The translations under genes were made by a program, and so were the position numbers. Of a stretch of DNA of 64,000 nucleotides, positions 11,192 through 21,694 are shown piece after piece (within the stretch, counting starts at the first letter, position 1; each line of letters begins with the position of its first letter). Below the pieces are notes generated by a model. That model was not told the origin of the DNA. It ran no database searches and was given only the letters and a program-made list of their open reading frames with translations. Source of the stretch: Paraconiothyrium sp. Pb-2020 (Eukaryota; Ascomycota; Dothideomycetes; Pleosporales; Didymosphaeriaceae); the NCBI GenBank assembly GCA_022419385.1, contig JAJUBI010000003.1, positions 1 through 64,000 of the forward strand, given 5' to 3'.

Positions 11192-11753
11192 GGATGAAGA
11201 TCAGTACATCGACTATCGCAAGAGATGCGAAGTAGCCGTGGCGCCATTCCAGCATAGCCGAGGCTTCAGGCAATACTTTAGTGGCTCAGGTCTGAAGAGA
11301 GTAGTCCCTCGGCGCGCAACCGGTACGAATAGCATATACGCATGCTTTTACCTTTGGTAATCGCATATGATCACAGAAGACGAACCAAAGAGGGGGCGTT
11401 CAGGGGTGGTCAGTATCGACTGAGAGACTGATTATTTAACCAGTTTCTCGCCGAAGTTGTTCGGCCAATGAGATCGCAGCTTCTGGCATTTCGGCCATTA
11501 TGGGGCGCCCGAAAAACCGTCGGCACTGATTATTTCATCTTCATTTAGCGTGATGGCGTTTGCACCTCTGCATCCGACTGACGCATGTGCAGGATTGTTT
11601 GTCTGATAGTGTAAGCCAACACAAGGCGCAAATTGCAACTGCGTGTCTTCCATCTGCTTTAACATTTACTCCTACTTTCTATCTCTGCGCATCGACAAGT
11701 GCCTCTCTCTTCGACGAAACGCTACAGTGAGCACTATATCATTCTCAGCGATT
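11192..11753. promoter_or_regulatory. Divergent promoter between thioesterase and mpaB-like oxygenase
   Basis: The 562-base spacer separates two outward-reading genes, so both promoters must lie here. A CCAAT box is visible in GGCCAATGAG near 11463. No long coding frame occurs. The bZIP gene 1.7 kb away is a natural candidate regulator, but no specific binding palindrome could be assigned by eye. Confidence 0.5.
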
Positions 11754-13129
11754 ATGGACACGCTCTGGAATGGCAGTGCCTTATGCATACTATTTCTGGC
11801 ATACTTGGTTCTCGTTCGGATGCTGCGATGCAGACGCGCGCATGAAGTCGCATTTCAGTTCGAGAACGGAAGGAGGCCGTTGTCCAGCATGACCAGCGAA
11901 GAAGCTCTGAACATCATGGTACAGCTTCAGACGCTCGAGTTCCCATACGCCATGAACAAAGCTAGGAGTGTCGCTTTGCTCAAAGTCAGTTTTCGAGAAT
12001 CTTCCGAAGCAAGTCCTGGGGCCTCCTGACTGATACATTGTGCAGGCAGGTGGCATTCCAACAATGTCCAAACTTTTCGCAGTGACAGGAAACAACAATC
12101 GAAAGAATGCGGGCAAGCGTGCTGTTGACACCGAGATCCTGCTCCGCGAAGCACAGACGCAGCCACGATCTTCGGAGCGCTACATGACTGCCGTTGCTCG
12201 CATGAATTACCTACACTCGCGTTATCGGCAAGCTGGTAAAATCCTTGACGAGGACCTCCTGCATACGCTGGGCGACGGCGCAGCGGAGATCGTAAACGTA
12301 GTCGACAGGGAAGAATGGCGGAAGCTCACCGACGTCGAGAAGTGCGCCATAGGTGTATATCATCACGGCTTAGGTGAAGATCTTAAAATCCCGTTTACCC
12401 CACTGGAAAGTTCTCAGTGCGGTTGGCGTGATGGTCTCCACTTTTTTATTGAATTGGTAAGCTGGACTCTGGAGTACGAAAAGAGAGTGGCACACCCTAC
12501 TGCAACAGCAGACCAGTATGTCAAGGCCTATGTCGACTCGGCGACAAGCTCGCCGAGGGCTATCAGGTTTCTGCGAGGCTACGTAGCCTTGTCATTGGAT
12601 GACACCATGAGAGAGTCTCTATGGTAAGATCGATCCAAGTATGTCGTAATGCAACCCTTCACTAAGAGACCTATCCAGCCTTGAACCTCCCAGCCCTTTC
12701 TTGTCTGGATTTTCTCACGTTATCCACAATGTTCGTAAGGTTCTGCTTCGGCATTTCTTCCTCCCCCGGTCTCAGTTGCTAGCCGTTGAGATCGTTGCCG
12801 CACATTCCAATGAGCACGGCCTGTATAACTTCAGCCACTTTGGATTCCAGCCTTGGTACAAAGCGGCAACTTTCTGGTCCAAGTGGAGTCCTTCTTCGTT
12901 GCTCTTACAAGCCTTTGGTGCTCGGACGCCCGGCAGTCAAGGGGAGAGGTTCAAGCCCAAGGGCTACGACTTGGGTACCATAGGACCGGCACCACAAGAA
13001 GACAAGGGTCTGGATGAGATGCGAACAACGGTGGAGTATATGAAGTCAAGAGGTCCAGCTGAGTGCCCATTTGCTGGCATGAAGCAGAGGAAAAGTGCTG
13101 TTATCCACAAACATTCCAATGGTTCCTAA
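11754..13129 (+). CDS. mpaB-like ER-anchored oxygenase (latex-clearing/DUF2236 superfamily)
   Basis: Three exons: 11754-11984, 12046-12623 and 12679-13129, giving 419 residues. The introns (61 and 55 nt) have GTCAGT...GTGCAG and GTAAGA...ATCCAG ends. An N-terminal hydrophobic anchor (about 8-24) is followed by the family region ALLKAGGIPTMSKLF across the first splice, then YHHGLGEDLKIPF and AAHSNEHGLYNFSHFGFQPW, whose histidines suit haem or metal binding. The pattern matches the fungal mpaB family; MpaB itself cleaves a farnesyl chain oxidatively in mycophenolic acid synthesis at the ER. The substrate here is unknown. The start is the ATG at 11754 because it gives the anchor; an earlier in-frame codon at 11643 only lengthens it. 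The gene is flanked by a thioesterase and a bZIP factor and looks intact. Confidence 0.85.
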
Positions 13130-13480
13130 GATCGACTTTGCGGGTAATTGGCGCTACATCACCTGGACAACCAGGAGTTCTACGAGATGAGTTGTTCAAA
13201 TTTTCACACTGCCATCTTCGAGGACATATATGTAGTATAGTGCCAAATAGTTGTTACACATATACAGATTATTTTCGTTGTGGACTGCCAAGGTTTACAT
13301 TTCGGGTATAGTCGCGTGGATATGCCGAGGTCCCGGTTCCGCTATCGGGATGTCCTCGGGGCTTCAAATGTTCTGGTTCCAATTTCAATCAGCTTACGTG
13401 TTTGCTTGAGAAGAATGTACATCCCAAAGTCAAGCTGCCTATCTCTGATCAACTATGACTCTCTATGATACTGCAGCGTG
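13130..13480. other. Intergenic, promoter of the bZIP gene
   Basis: 351 bases with no supported coding frame, between two co-oriented genes. It must contain the mpaB-like terminator and the bZIP promoter; nothing more specific is visible. Confidence 0.5.
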
Positions 13481-14726
13481 ATGGCTGATACGACTCCCAT
13501 GGAGAACGGTGGTCCCCGAGGGAAACCTGGCCGACCAAGAAAAGAGAATCCTGCAGCTCGAATCAGCGAGGTACAAGACTCGACGCACGCTCCTAAGCCA
13601 TTATCGATACATCGCTGATTCACAGAAGCATCGACGTGCACAAATTAGGAACGCCCAGAAGACTTTTCGTATGAATCGCAACGCACGAACGAAAGAGCTC
13701 GAGGATCGCTGCAACAGAAGCGATGCCACGGTTGTAACACTCACCGACGCCCTGAACAAGGCCTACCATTTAGCTCTAAGCTCAGATCTCAGTGCTACCC
13801 ATCCAGACTTGATGAAAGTGCTTCAGGATGCAACACAATCCACTGAGGTTGATGCAGTCGTGATTCCACGTGAACAGGCCGTACGTAGAGTGGAGTCACC
13901 CACCGAACTAAGCCTCCTGCCGACTCCAGCGGCCAGCGTTAAGGGAAGGTGCGAACGACTCGGCGAAGCCACCCAAGTGCCATTCGGATATTTAATCAGC
14001 GGCAACAAATCGAGGCAGAATGGCAATGAGAATTTTTCAGCACCGGCCATACCCCAAAAGCCAGCCACGAACGAAGCTGTTTGCGCAAAGCAGTCTGTGC
14101 AGAGCGCTTCGTCTTGCCTAGTCGGATATCTTACCCCACCCTCCTCCTACAGTTACTTGGAAAGCTCTTTCTCGCGGTGTCTCCAGCGAAACTCCTTGGA
14201 AAAAGCATACCGCTTATTCGAGGACCCACGTTCGGACCCCCGTGCGGTGTTTCAAAAGTTCAGGTTGGTCCAGTGCATGCGTGATAGGGAGAAAATGGCG
14301 GCTGGGTTTTGCGCTTTGCTGCGTAGATCTGCTGGCCAACCACTCGAGCTTTTCGGTCTGCCGTTTTATTGCCTCGGAGGCGCAGGGAAACACTATGTGC
14401 GGAGAGATGCATCTCGCCGTTCTCTTTATCCTGAGAATATGCGGCTTCCAAAACGCATCCTTGGTCTTGGGGACACTACTACTAGTTGCTCGCGCGCTCG
14501 ATATGAAGAGCAGATAGCGACACTAGGTTACGATGGCGAGTGGTTTGACTCTTATGAGGTGGAAGAGTACTTAAGGAAGAAAGGGTTCCATCCGGAAGCG
14601 CATGTATCGACCATTGGGAATCTCCACATTGGCCATTTTGCAGAAGGTAAGCACGCTCCGATAGATGACCATCTCCAACGAAGAACCTTCTTGGACACTT
14701 GCTGGCTCCTCTGGAATGAAGGCTAA
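13481..14726 (+). CDS. bZIP transcription factor with AT-hook-like N-terminus
   Basis: Two exons: 13481-13570 and 13626-14726, 396 residues. The 55-nt intron (GTACAA...TCACAG) must be removed to join GRPRKENPAARISE to KHRRAQIRNAQKTFR. Residues 16-21 (KPGRPR) resemble an AT-hook. The basic region spans about 31-53, followed by a short leucine-poor zipper (about 54-85) and a long tail with a conserved fungal segment, LPFYCLGGAGKHYVRRD, followed by a YPENMRLPKRILG block. In the basic region the usual DNA-contacting Asn is Ile (RRAQIRNAQ), a variant shared, as far as I recall, by a fungal bZIP subgroup. Its place beside the oxygenase and three enzyme relics suggests it is the local pathway regulator (inference). 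Confidence 0.85.
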
Positions 14727-14869
14727 TTTCCGCAAGTGTTGTCTTCAAGGGCTGTCCTGCTTGGCAGAGCACCTGGATACAGAAAAGCTGACATTGATGA
14801 TGCCATCAATGCTTCACTGATCCTTATAGGAGGGTAGTAAAGTTCCTCTTTAGCTGAAGATGCAGCATG

Positions 14870-15599
14870 AAACATCACTTTCGGCTTGCACCTCAACGCC
14901 AGTCCACCGTCCTTTCCCGCTTACTCTTCTCCCTCGCCAACTCAATACACCCCGACACATCCCGCACCTCCTCCACCTTCACCTCCAGTTCCCCCTCACC
15001 CCCGTATATGCACCGCAACATTCTCATACAGCCCCATCACTGTCCTCTCAAGCACGGCGCTTGGCCCACCCAGCGCTGACTCGCGTCGTCGAACGTCTGG
15101 ATCTCGTCGACGCTGTCGTAGCTAGCCAGGATGCCGCGGAGCGCATCGGACTCAGCAACGAAGTCTGTATCCGTGGGCGCGAGGCCTGCGGTGATGGATA
15201 TTTCCTGCGGGCAGGTGGACCGCTGTTGGTGTTTGATGTAGCTCGCCTTCGTGCCGCAGATCCAGTACTTTAGCTGCTTTTGCATTGGGGAAAAGACGGC
15301 GGTTTTCACGGTGACGAGGAGGTGCGTCTGCGCGCCGCCGTACTGGAGTATAATAGTGAAACGAATCCTCCACGGCACGAGGCACATAGTGGCTCTCGAT
15401 GGCGCGCTGGGAGCGCAGAAATGCGGTCACGCTTGCGGGGCGGCCGGAGAGGGCGAAGGCGTGGTTGAGGGAGTGTGTTCCTATATGCCAGAAATCCACG
15501 TTAACTTTATGCCGAATGATAGGAAAGGGAGATGTATACCGACACCGTACATGTAGCCCGAACCGGCCGTGTATTCCGTGGCCGTCATGCGGTACAGCC
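14870..15599 (-). pseudogene. Gfo/Idh/MocA-family oxidoreductase relic, 5'-truncated and frameshifted
   Basis: Minus-strand peptides in three frames line up, in order, with the C-terminal half of Gfo/Idh/MocA NAD(P)-dependent oxidoreductases: GSGYMYGVG, joined across a still intact 59-nt intron (15481-15539, GTATAC...CATATAG) to THSLNHAFALSGRPASVTAF; then TIILQYGGAQTHLLVTVKT (about 15300-15357); then LYENVAVHIRG; then EVKVEEVRD and IELARE (about 14930-15010). A one-base slip in a T run near 15355 and two further frame changes break it. The Rossmann NAD-binding half is absent; homology stops at 15599, exactly where a dispersed 32-bp repeat begins. It cannot encode an active enzyme. Confidence 0.72.
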
Positions 15600-15631
15600 A
15601 GAAGACTTATTCTTATCTTACAAATACTACA
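15600..15631 (+). repeat. Dispersed 32-bp repeat, copy 2
   Basis: Same orientation as the copy at 10153-10184, with one transition. It forms the exact 5' edge of the truncated oxidoreductase relic, so it probably marks a transposon or recombination breakpoint. Confidence 0.7.
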
Positions 15632-16606
15632 AATATTCATGCAGCAGAATAATGCTCTTGATTAAAAGAAACAAACTACACCTAATTGATCTTTTGTACT
15701 GTACATGTAGCCCATACATAGCCGGTATGACCGGACCAACGAGGGTCATTACACTTGGCGGCGAGGGAGGTGGCGGCAGCTATAGGCCTAGCAGACACAG
15801 TAAAACTGTGGGGCACGGCGTAATTACAGACCACAGTAGTACTGTGGGCCACGGTCATCGGAAAGGATTTGATTGATGCCGGCAATATCGACTCCAAGCA
15901 TGAGTAGTCGTCGAACGTTGGAACAGTTTCAACCAAAAGCATAACACTAGTACTTTAGCCCAGCTACTCTACGCTTGAGTGAATGACTCAACTGCTCTTA
16001 CCACTGCATTATACCTCAGGGAAGGTAACCTCTTCGATACAGACGATCCTACCTTCCATACCATAATTACCGGACTTGCTTAAACTCCCAGAACTGATTT
16101 GTATTTTTGCTACTAGCTAATTATATGATAGCGATTCATTATCGGTTTCAATGTCAGGTACACGGAAGGCCGCCTTATCGGCGAGACGACTTGAGCTCTT
16201 TTCATGTACGCTCAGTCGGTCGGCGATGGACAAGGTGTTTCGATGGAGGCTCCTCCTTTTTCTACGCTATCAAAGTGTCGTGATTCAGGAAAAGTTCTGA
16301 CTGTGATTGACGGAGCGAACCATGGTTGCACTTTCGCTTATTAGGATAGTCGATACTCCATTAGCCTTCCCAGCCTGTGCATTGATCCTAATGAAATACA
16401 ACAAGGGCAACGTAGGGATGATAGTTATAACAGAGGTAGTATTGATATATATACGAAAGTGTTACTATGTGATGTATACCATAGGTAAACCTCGGTCCTT
16501 ATCAAGGTTGCAATGAAAAGGCTGCCACTAGTATCGTTTTACACTTTTCAGCTCGGAAACATCCGCAGGAGTAATCGCGTTAACGCGGCTGCTCTTAATG
16601 CTCAAG
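15632..16606. other. Intergenic without recognisable gene
   Basis: Short frames only, none with a recognised motif. It contains the pair of inverted repeats at 15796-15847 and a 17-base hairpin TTGAGTGAATGACTCAA (15975-15991). Confidence 0.5.
15796..15847. repeat. Two adjacent inverted repeats of one motif
   Basis: CACAGTAAAACTGTG (15796-15810) and CCACAGTAGTACTGTGG (15831-15847) are near-copies of one perfect inverted repeat, each followed by GGG(C)CACGG. The 36-base spacing is about three and a half helical turns. They could be dimeric protein-binding sites or hairpins from a mobile element; function is unknown. Confidence 0.6.
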
Positions 16607-17090
16607 TCATCTCTCAAGTAATTTCTCGTGTAGGCTGCCAAATTCTGCCGACGTCACCGTTGGGAATGAGCGCCATTGCTCTACTGCCTCTTCGTCGAGT
16701 TCGACCTGAACGCGAAATGCAAGATACACTTCGTTAAAGCGGATATTGGATTCCTCAAGCTCACGAGCTGCGGCAATGGCAAAACTGAATAGCGCGCCTT
16801 GTGATATGGCTGGAGCTACACGCTGTCCTAAGTCGCCCTGGGCACCAGTGCACATAGTCCATGTGCTGTTTGAGACCCTCTTCTCTAAGAGGTATGGCAC
16901 CGTGGCGTGGTAGGCGACTATAAGGAGGTCAACATGAAAACGAGGTGTACAAATCATTACAGGGACTTATTGATGTAGGTCTCGAAACTCAGCTTCATAC
17001 ACTCACGAATTATTGCCATATCAAGCTCCAAGATCGGCGTGCCCAAGTAGGCCGCCCCAGCTGGCTATTCGTTAGTGACTTCCGTATTGA
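16607..17090 (-). pseudogene. Short-chain dehydrogenase (SDR) relic
   Basis: The minus-strand frame ending at 16607 reads AYHATVPYLLEK, TMCTGAQGD, QGALFSFAIAAARELEES and IRFNEVYLAFRV. This is the pattern of the C-terminal half of a fungal NAD(P)-binding SDR subgroup. Just upstream, out of frame, is GTPILELDMAIIRECMKL and SFETYIN, matching the segment that should precede it, separated by an intron-like GTAATG...TTATAG stretch. The glycine-rich cofactor site TGxxxGxG is not found within 400 bases upstream. The gene appears truncated at the 5' end and disrupted. Confidence 0.55.
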
Positions 17091-17459
17091 TAACAAGCTA
17101 TGAGTGAAGGAGAAGCGTCTCTGTGCTTACGTGATACCCAGACATGCTGGAAAGAAGGCAGCTTGCCAGCTATTGTTAACGGGGGTTAGAGAGTTCTGGC
17201 TGCTCCTATCAAAAAGGGTAGCTGGCCTACAAACCGTAACCGCTTCAGTCTGTCAGCCATGCAGGAGCCCGCTATAATACCCCGAGTATATAACCCGCTT
17301 ACAGGTTAGACATATTGGTCTTCCCTGGTTTAGGGTAGATATACTCCGCGTCTTTAAGTACCCTTAATGTGGCACTCAATGCGAAAGGCAGGATATGATT
17401 CTCGTTCTTGGATAGGACGTATCCGGCAATGTTGCATTTCATGTGATGAGCCTAAAATC

Positions 17460-18400
17460 TGATATTCGGGAATTAACTGTCTCAGTGCTAGGGACCAGAC
17501 TCTTCCCGCCCCAATTACAATTTCGAAGACCCTATTCTTGGAATGATAAAAGGGCCCAAACTTTCAACCCGGTCTTTCCATTGTTATTGCGCCAGATCCT
17601 TTCAGTCTTCTCGGCAACACCACACAATGGCATCATCTTTATGACTTGCATTGTGACCTATTTACCCGCTTCTATCTGCGGTATCATCTGGTCGTGTGTT
17701 AGAAGTTTGCACTGTCCAACCTTCATAGCATTTCTGAGATGACGAAGAATCTCGACACACAGCTTCTGGCCAGTCGTGAAGACACTAGCGGATGTAGCCA
17801 ATTAATCAGATCAACCAACCTAAATCATGAAAGGACAACAACATGCAAGACGAACGAGCTAGCCACGACCTTTGATGGGTTGCTCGGTAAAGAAGTTGTG
17901 CACTTGAAACTCGGTCCCTTCAACCTTGAGTGCTTGTTCAATGACATAGGGAGGTCTTGTACAACGACATTGCCAGGTAGGGTGGAAAACCGGCTTTGAG
18001 AACTATTGCTTTCTGGCCGTATTCGCCTCCAGCATCGACGAACAGGGTCGGGCTGACGCCTTTGTCGAAGCTTTCCACGAGTGTTGGAGAAGGGCATGCC
18101 CTTCTTCCTAGCCGCTTCAGCATGCCAAAGCCCATGACAGCCTCTGGTTTCTTTGAGAGTCTGCCAATCAGCTCTGTGTTTGGACAGTCAAAAACTTTTT
18201 GAACCGCTGGATTCTTCGAATCCGTTAGGTTTTGATATCCTGTAGAATCAAGCAAGCCCGCAAGGGCTTGTTATGTAGCGTTGAGGAAGCTTGCACATTT
18301 CACGTACTATGTGACCGAACGCGGGATTGGCGAAGTGCCCATCGCTATCCGCTTTCACGGCACCAACCGCTGAGAGTGCACTCAACAAACGTTCTGTCGT
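17460..18400 (-). pseudogene. O-methyltransferase relic (fungal class I SAM-dependent)
   Basis: Ordered minus-strand fragments in changing frames match fungal cluster-type O-methyltransferases. These are STGYQNLTDSKNPAVQKVF and SKKPEAVMGF, the SAM-binding motif FVDAGGEYGQKAIVLKAGFP, then (frame change) TLPGNVVVQDLP, then (frame change) VIEQALKVEGTEFQVHNFF and TEQPIKGRG. After an intron-like gap come LHDWPEAVC and ILRHLRNAMKVGQCKLL, with THDQMIP and GVAEKTERIW. The catalytic-type HDWP motif survives. At least three frame changes and internal stops show loss of function. It lies near the SDR and oxidoreductase relics on the same strand, suggesting one decayed pathway. Confidence 0.75.
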
Positions 18401-19563
18401 CTTAAGCCATAGTTACAAGAGGCCATATACTGAGCAACACGCCATCAACAAATGCCACGAGAAACTCTATCGACTAAGTTGCATCTGCTATTTTAAGGAA
18501 GAGTTCCAGCTTCAGGGAAATGTTTATTATGGTGTGCTTTCCAAGGGATGGCGAGCAGCCCGACGGCGGCGAGGCCACGAGATTCTCAAGCTCGACAAGC
18601 CGTTGGTTGGACACATAAGCGCCATACTTCTACAAGAAAGACACAATTTAAGGTCGGAAAAAAACCTTCATATTAAGGCAGGAGAGGTCGAGCGGCTGGG
18701 TCAGGTATTGACGTCCGCCTCACAAACTGTGCCTTGTCGGTACAACATCTGCGCCATATGAAGTATCAAAGAAGGCTGATTCGAATGATTAGCCATGTCC
18801 TGATCAACACATATTCTTCTCTGCTTAGGCCCAAAACACTAGTGTGGTCGAATATATCATGGAATGTGTATAGCTCTACAATCTGTGAGGTTTTGCTTCC
18901 GTCCGAAACCATATCGTAGCAGGCCTCATAGCAACGGGAAATCGTATCCAGTTTGGGTCGGAAATTTAGCCTGAGATTGGAGGAACAAGCGTTAGAAGAC
19001 AAGTGTTCCGTGGTAGGTAAGCTATGAACGGTCACACGAGCAAACACTAGTCATGATTAAACATCACCATCTCCCAGGTCTAGTCTGGATGCCAGCAGGC
19101 TTGCGAGCGACGGATGGCGGTACGCGCCTTCCTTGCTTTGCGGCGTAGAACACCACATGCGTGTTTCTGATTGCCCAGGTGGTCAACTGCAAGACGTGAG
19201 GGCGCCGCACTCTCGCGCAAAACATGTACTGCCGACTCTCAAGCTCGCTAACTCTCAACCTGCTAGAACGGAATATAGTTGCAGCGATCCCGCGCAGCTG
19301 CTACTGATGCTGGGTCGCCTTTCGTGCCATCGCGGAGGCGGGCAATTCAATTAGCGTCTGACCTCCTCGCCCCCGCATGAGTGCGCTAACAGGCCATAAG
19401 CCACGATTGCGGCGCAACTATCTGCACATTTCTTCAACCTTTTTCTCACCATCACTCACCAGAACCCTCCCGAGACTACGCCAATCTCGACTCAACGGTA
19501 CCTCCGTACATCTGCAGCGCCGCCCCTTTCCAGCAACATACCGGACCCTCAATCGCAGCTTTA
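18401..19563. other. Intergenic, unassigned short frames
   Basis: A 144-codon plus frame (18327-18761) and a 93-codon minus frame (18766-19047) occur, neither with a family motif I recognise. Part of this stretch may be further degraded coding sequence. The last 180 bases lead into the DUF924 gene. Confidence 0.4.
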
Positions 19564-20139
19564 ATGGATCCTGAAGCCAATCGCGTAGTAGCCTTCTGGT
19601 TCAATCGGCCCCCAATCGAGTGGATCGTTGCACCAGATGGCCTCGATGATCAAATAAAGTCTGATTTTGGCAGCCTTGTCCAACAAGCCCGCCGCGGTGA
19701 ACTCGACACTTGGACTGCTCATCCCGAATCCAGCGTTGCCCTCGTGGTCTTGCTCGATCAATTCTCACGAAACATCTTTCGTGGAACTTCGGAAGCATTC
19801 AGCGCTGATGCGAAGGCCCGCGATGTTGCTACGAAGGCCATTGCTCAGGAGTTCGATAGACAAGTTACGGTCGTAAAAGCATCTGCGCTCTATATGCCAC
19901 TCATGCAAGATGAAAGCCTAATTTCATTGATTGCGACACGCTGTCTATTTGAAGCATTGAGGACCAGTTGTGCGAACGAGAAAGAAACTCAGTGGGTTGA
20001 CATGGGAATTGCAGCTTCTAAAAGACACATACAGCAGCTGGAAATGTTTGGAAGATATCCAACTAGAAACGCTGCTCTAGGGAGAAGGAACACCGAGGCC
20101 GAAGAGGAGTACTTGCGAAATCGAGTAACTAGTCTATAG
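19564..20139 (+). CDS. DUF924 family protein
   Basis: Intronless 191-residue protein that matches the DUF924 family along its whole length: VVAFWF near the start, then a GELDTW block, VALVVLLDQFSRNIFRGT (about 59-76), FSADAKARDVA, LYMPLMQDES and the C-terminal GRYPTRNAALGR (about 163-174). The family is all-helical and widespread in bacteria and fungi with no established biochemical role; it is often annotated as TPR-like. The length is typical and no targeting signal is seen. The start at 19564 directly precedes the conserved first helix, so it is well supported. Confidence 0.88.
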   Translation: MDPEANRVVAFWFNRPPIEWIVAPDGLDDQIKSDFGSLVQQARRGELDTWTAHPESSVALVVLLDQFSRNIFRGTSEAFSADAKARDVATKAIAQEFDRQVTVVKASALYMPLMQDESLISLIATRCLFEALRTSCANEKETQWVDMGIAASKRHIQQLEMFGRYPTRNAALGRRNTEAEEEYLRNRVTSL

Positions 20140-21694
20140 GCACTGATGCTTTGTAGCATGACAAGGACAGCTCTGAAGCGTCTGAAAAGCGCCTAGTCCC
20201 GATCATTTTTCATACTTTAGACAGGTGATATGTACTATGAGCCGGTTTTGGTAGAGTTGGATTATCTGAATCATCTGTCTGTCGTTGTCTGTATCGCTGC
20301 GTGCACCAAGTTCTGTGAATGAGGGGCTCGTCGAGAGGGTGTAATTCCAGGCGGCTGTGCGTGTGGCAGGACGTTGTTGGGCCTCTCTGCGATGCTAGTC
20401 ATCTCTGTCGTTGCCCGCATCGCTGCTACGTCGTCTTGCCATTGGCTGCTTTGGTGTGTAAAGGCGCCAAGTGATAATAAAGGTAATCGGCAGGGCAAGG
20501 TTGCTGTTTGCTGAGTGGTGTTGTGTTGAGTGTGGGTGGTGGTTGATTGTCCAGGTAGATAGATCCTTCCTCACATCTGGCCGCTCCTTGCTCTACACGG
20601 TGAAGGCTTCCATGCACCGTCCAGTCACCGCCGCCGCTGCCACCTTGTCTACGACACACGCAAGAAGTCAACCATATGACAAAACGGATTGCCTTTTCAC
20701 TCACCCACAATACATGCCCGATGCTAATGAAATGGTAAAACAATATACTACGCTGCATTATAGAACGCGCGAGCGTCATACCTTTAGCTAGACACCCACC
20801 TGACTATATTATAGGTTATCCCCGCATTGTAGAACACCGCGGCAGTTGCTAAGTTATTAGTCTGTTCTTTTAATGACACATAAAAGGGAGAAGAGAAACC
20901 GCAAACTCCCTTAAACGTCGCGTTGTCGCAAACCACTATCGAGTACATACTATAGGTCCTGTGAGAATAGCAATGAGCTGCAAGAACCACGTTGCAGAGA
21001 CAGCATATCGCCTGCGAGACTCGCAAGAAGCAAAGTAAATGGCAAGATGGTCTGCCATCCCCATGCCACAGAGCGCGCCACGCGGTGGTGATCAATTGCT
21101 AGGCAGGAAGCAGGTAATTCAATGGAAACGTAAAGGGTGAAGATGTTTGTGATGACAAAGCAGGGCTGTGGGGCGGCCAACGGGCCCTGTGGGGATGGCG
21201 GCGACGGCAACGCTACCAAAATCACCGCTCAGCCAAAAGCGGGGCGTTTCCATCTTGCATATCATGGTGTCGCGTAGCATCACACCCGCTATGCGTCTTC
21301 TCTTTTGATTTTCATCGACGGCATTATTTGTTCAGATGTGTACTAAACGGGTGCGTTGCCAATAAAAGAACACGACGCGCCCCTTGCCTCGGCAATTCGG
21401 CGCGATGATGGCCCTGCCATGTGAGATCCCCGCAGCCATCATCTCCAGGTGCCCGGACCTTTACCTGCAGGGGCAATTTTCCGGAAGCTCTACCGCCGGC
21501 GAATTTCAAGACCGTCAATTACATCTCTGCGCCAACAAGGCCAGATGGATGATTGCGCCGTCGACCTGTTCCTTGTGGGATAGTACCGAGCACGTATAGC
21601 TCCTAGTCGCCTCCTCGGATATGCGAGCATCACGTATAGAAAGGCAACATGTCACGCGTCTGGGGGCCTTTTCCAACCCCCTACTTCCGAAATC
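20140..21694. other. Long intergenic region upstream of the beta-galactosidase
   Basis: 1.55 kb with only short overlapping frames on both strands and no recognised motif. The final 400 bases must include the promoter of the secreted beta-galactosidase. No repeat or RNA gene was identified. Confidence 0.5.

Noticed and set aside
15950..16020. Possible tRNA-like fold on the minus strand around TTGAGTGAATGACTCAA
   Set aside because: An anticodon-arm-like hairpin exists, but no T-arm with a B-box (GGTTCRANNC) or acceptor stem can be paired.
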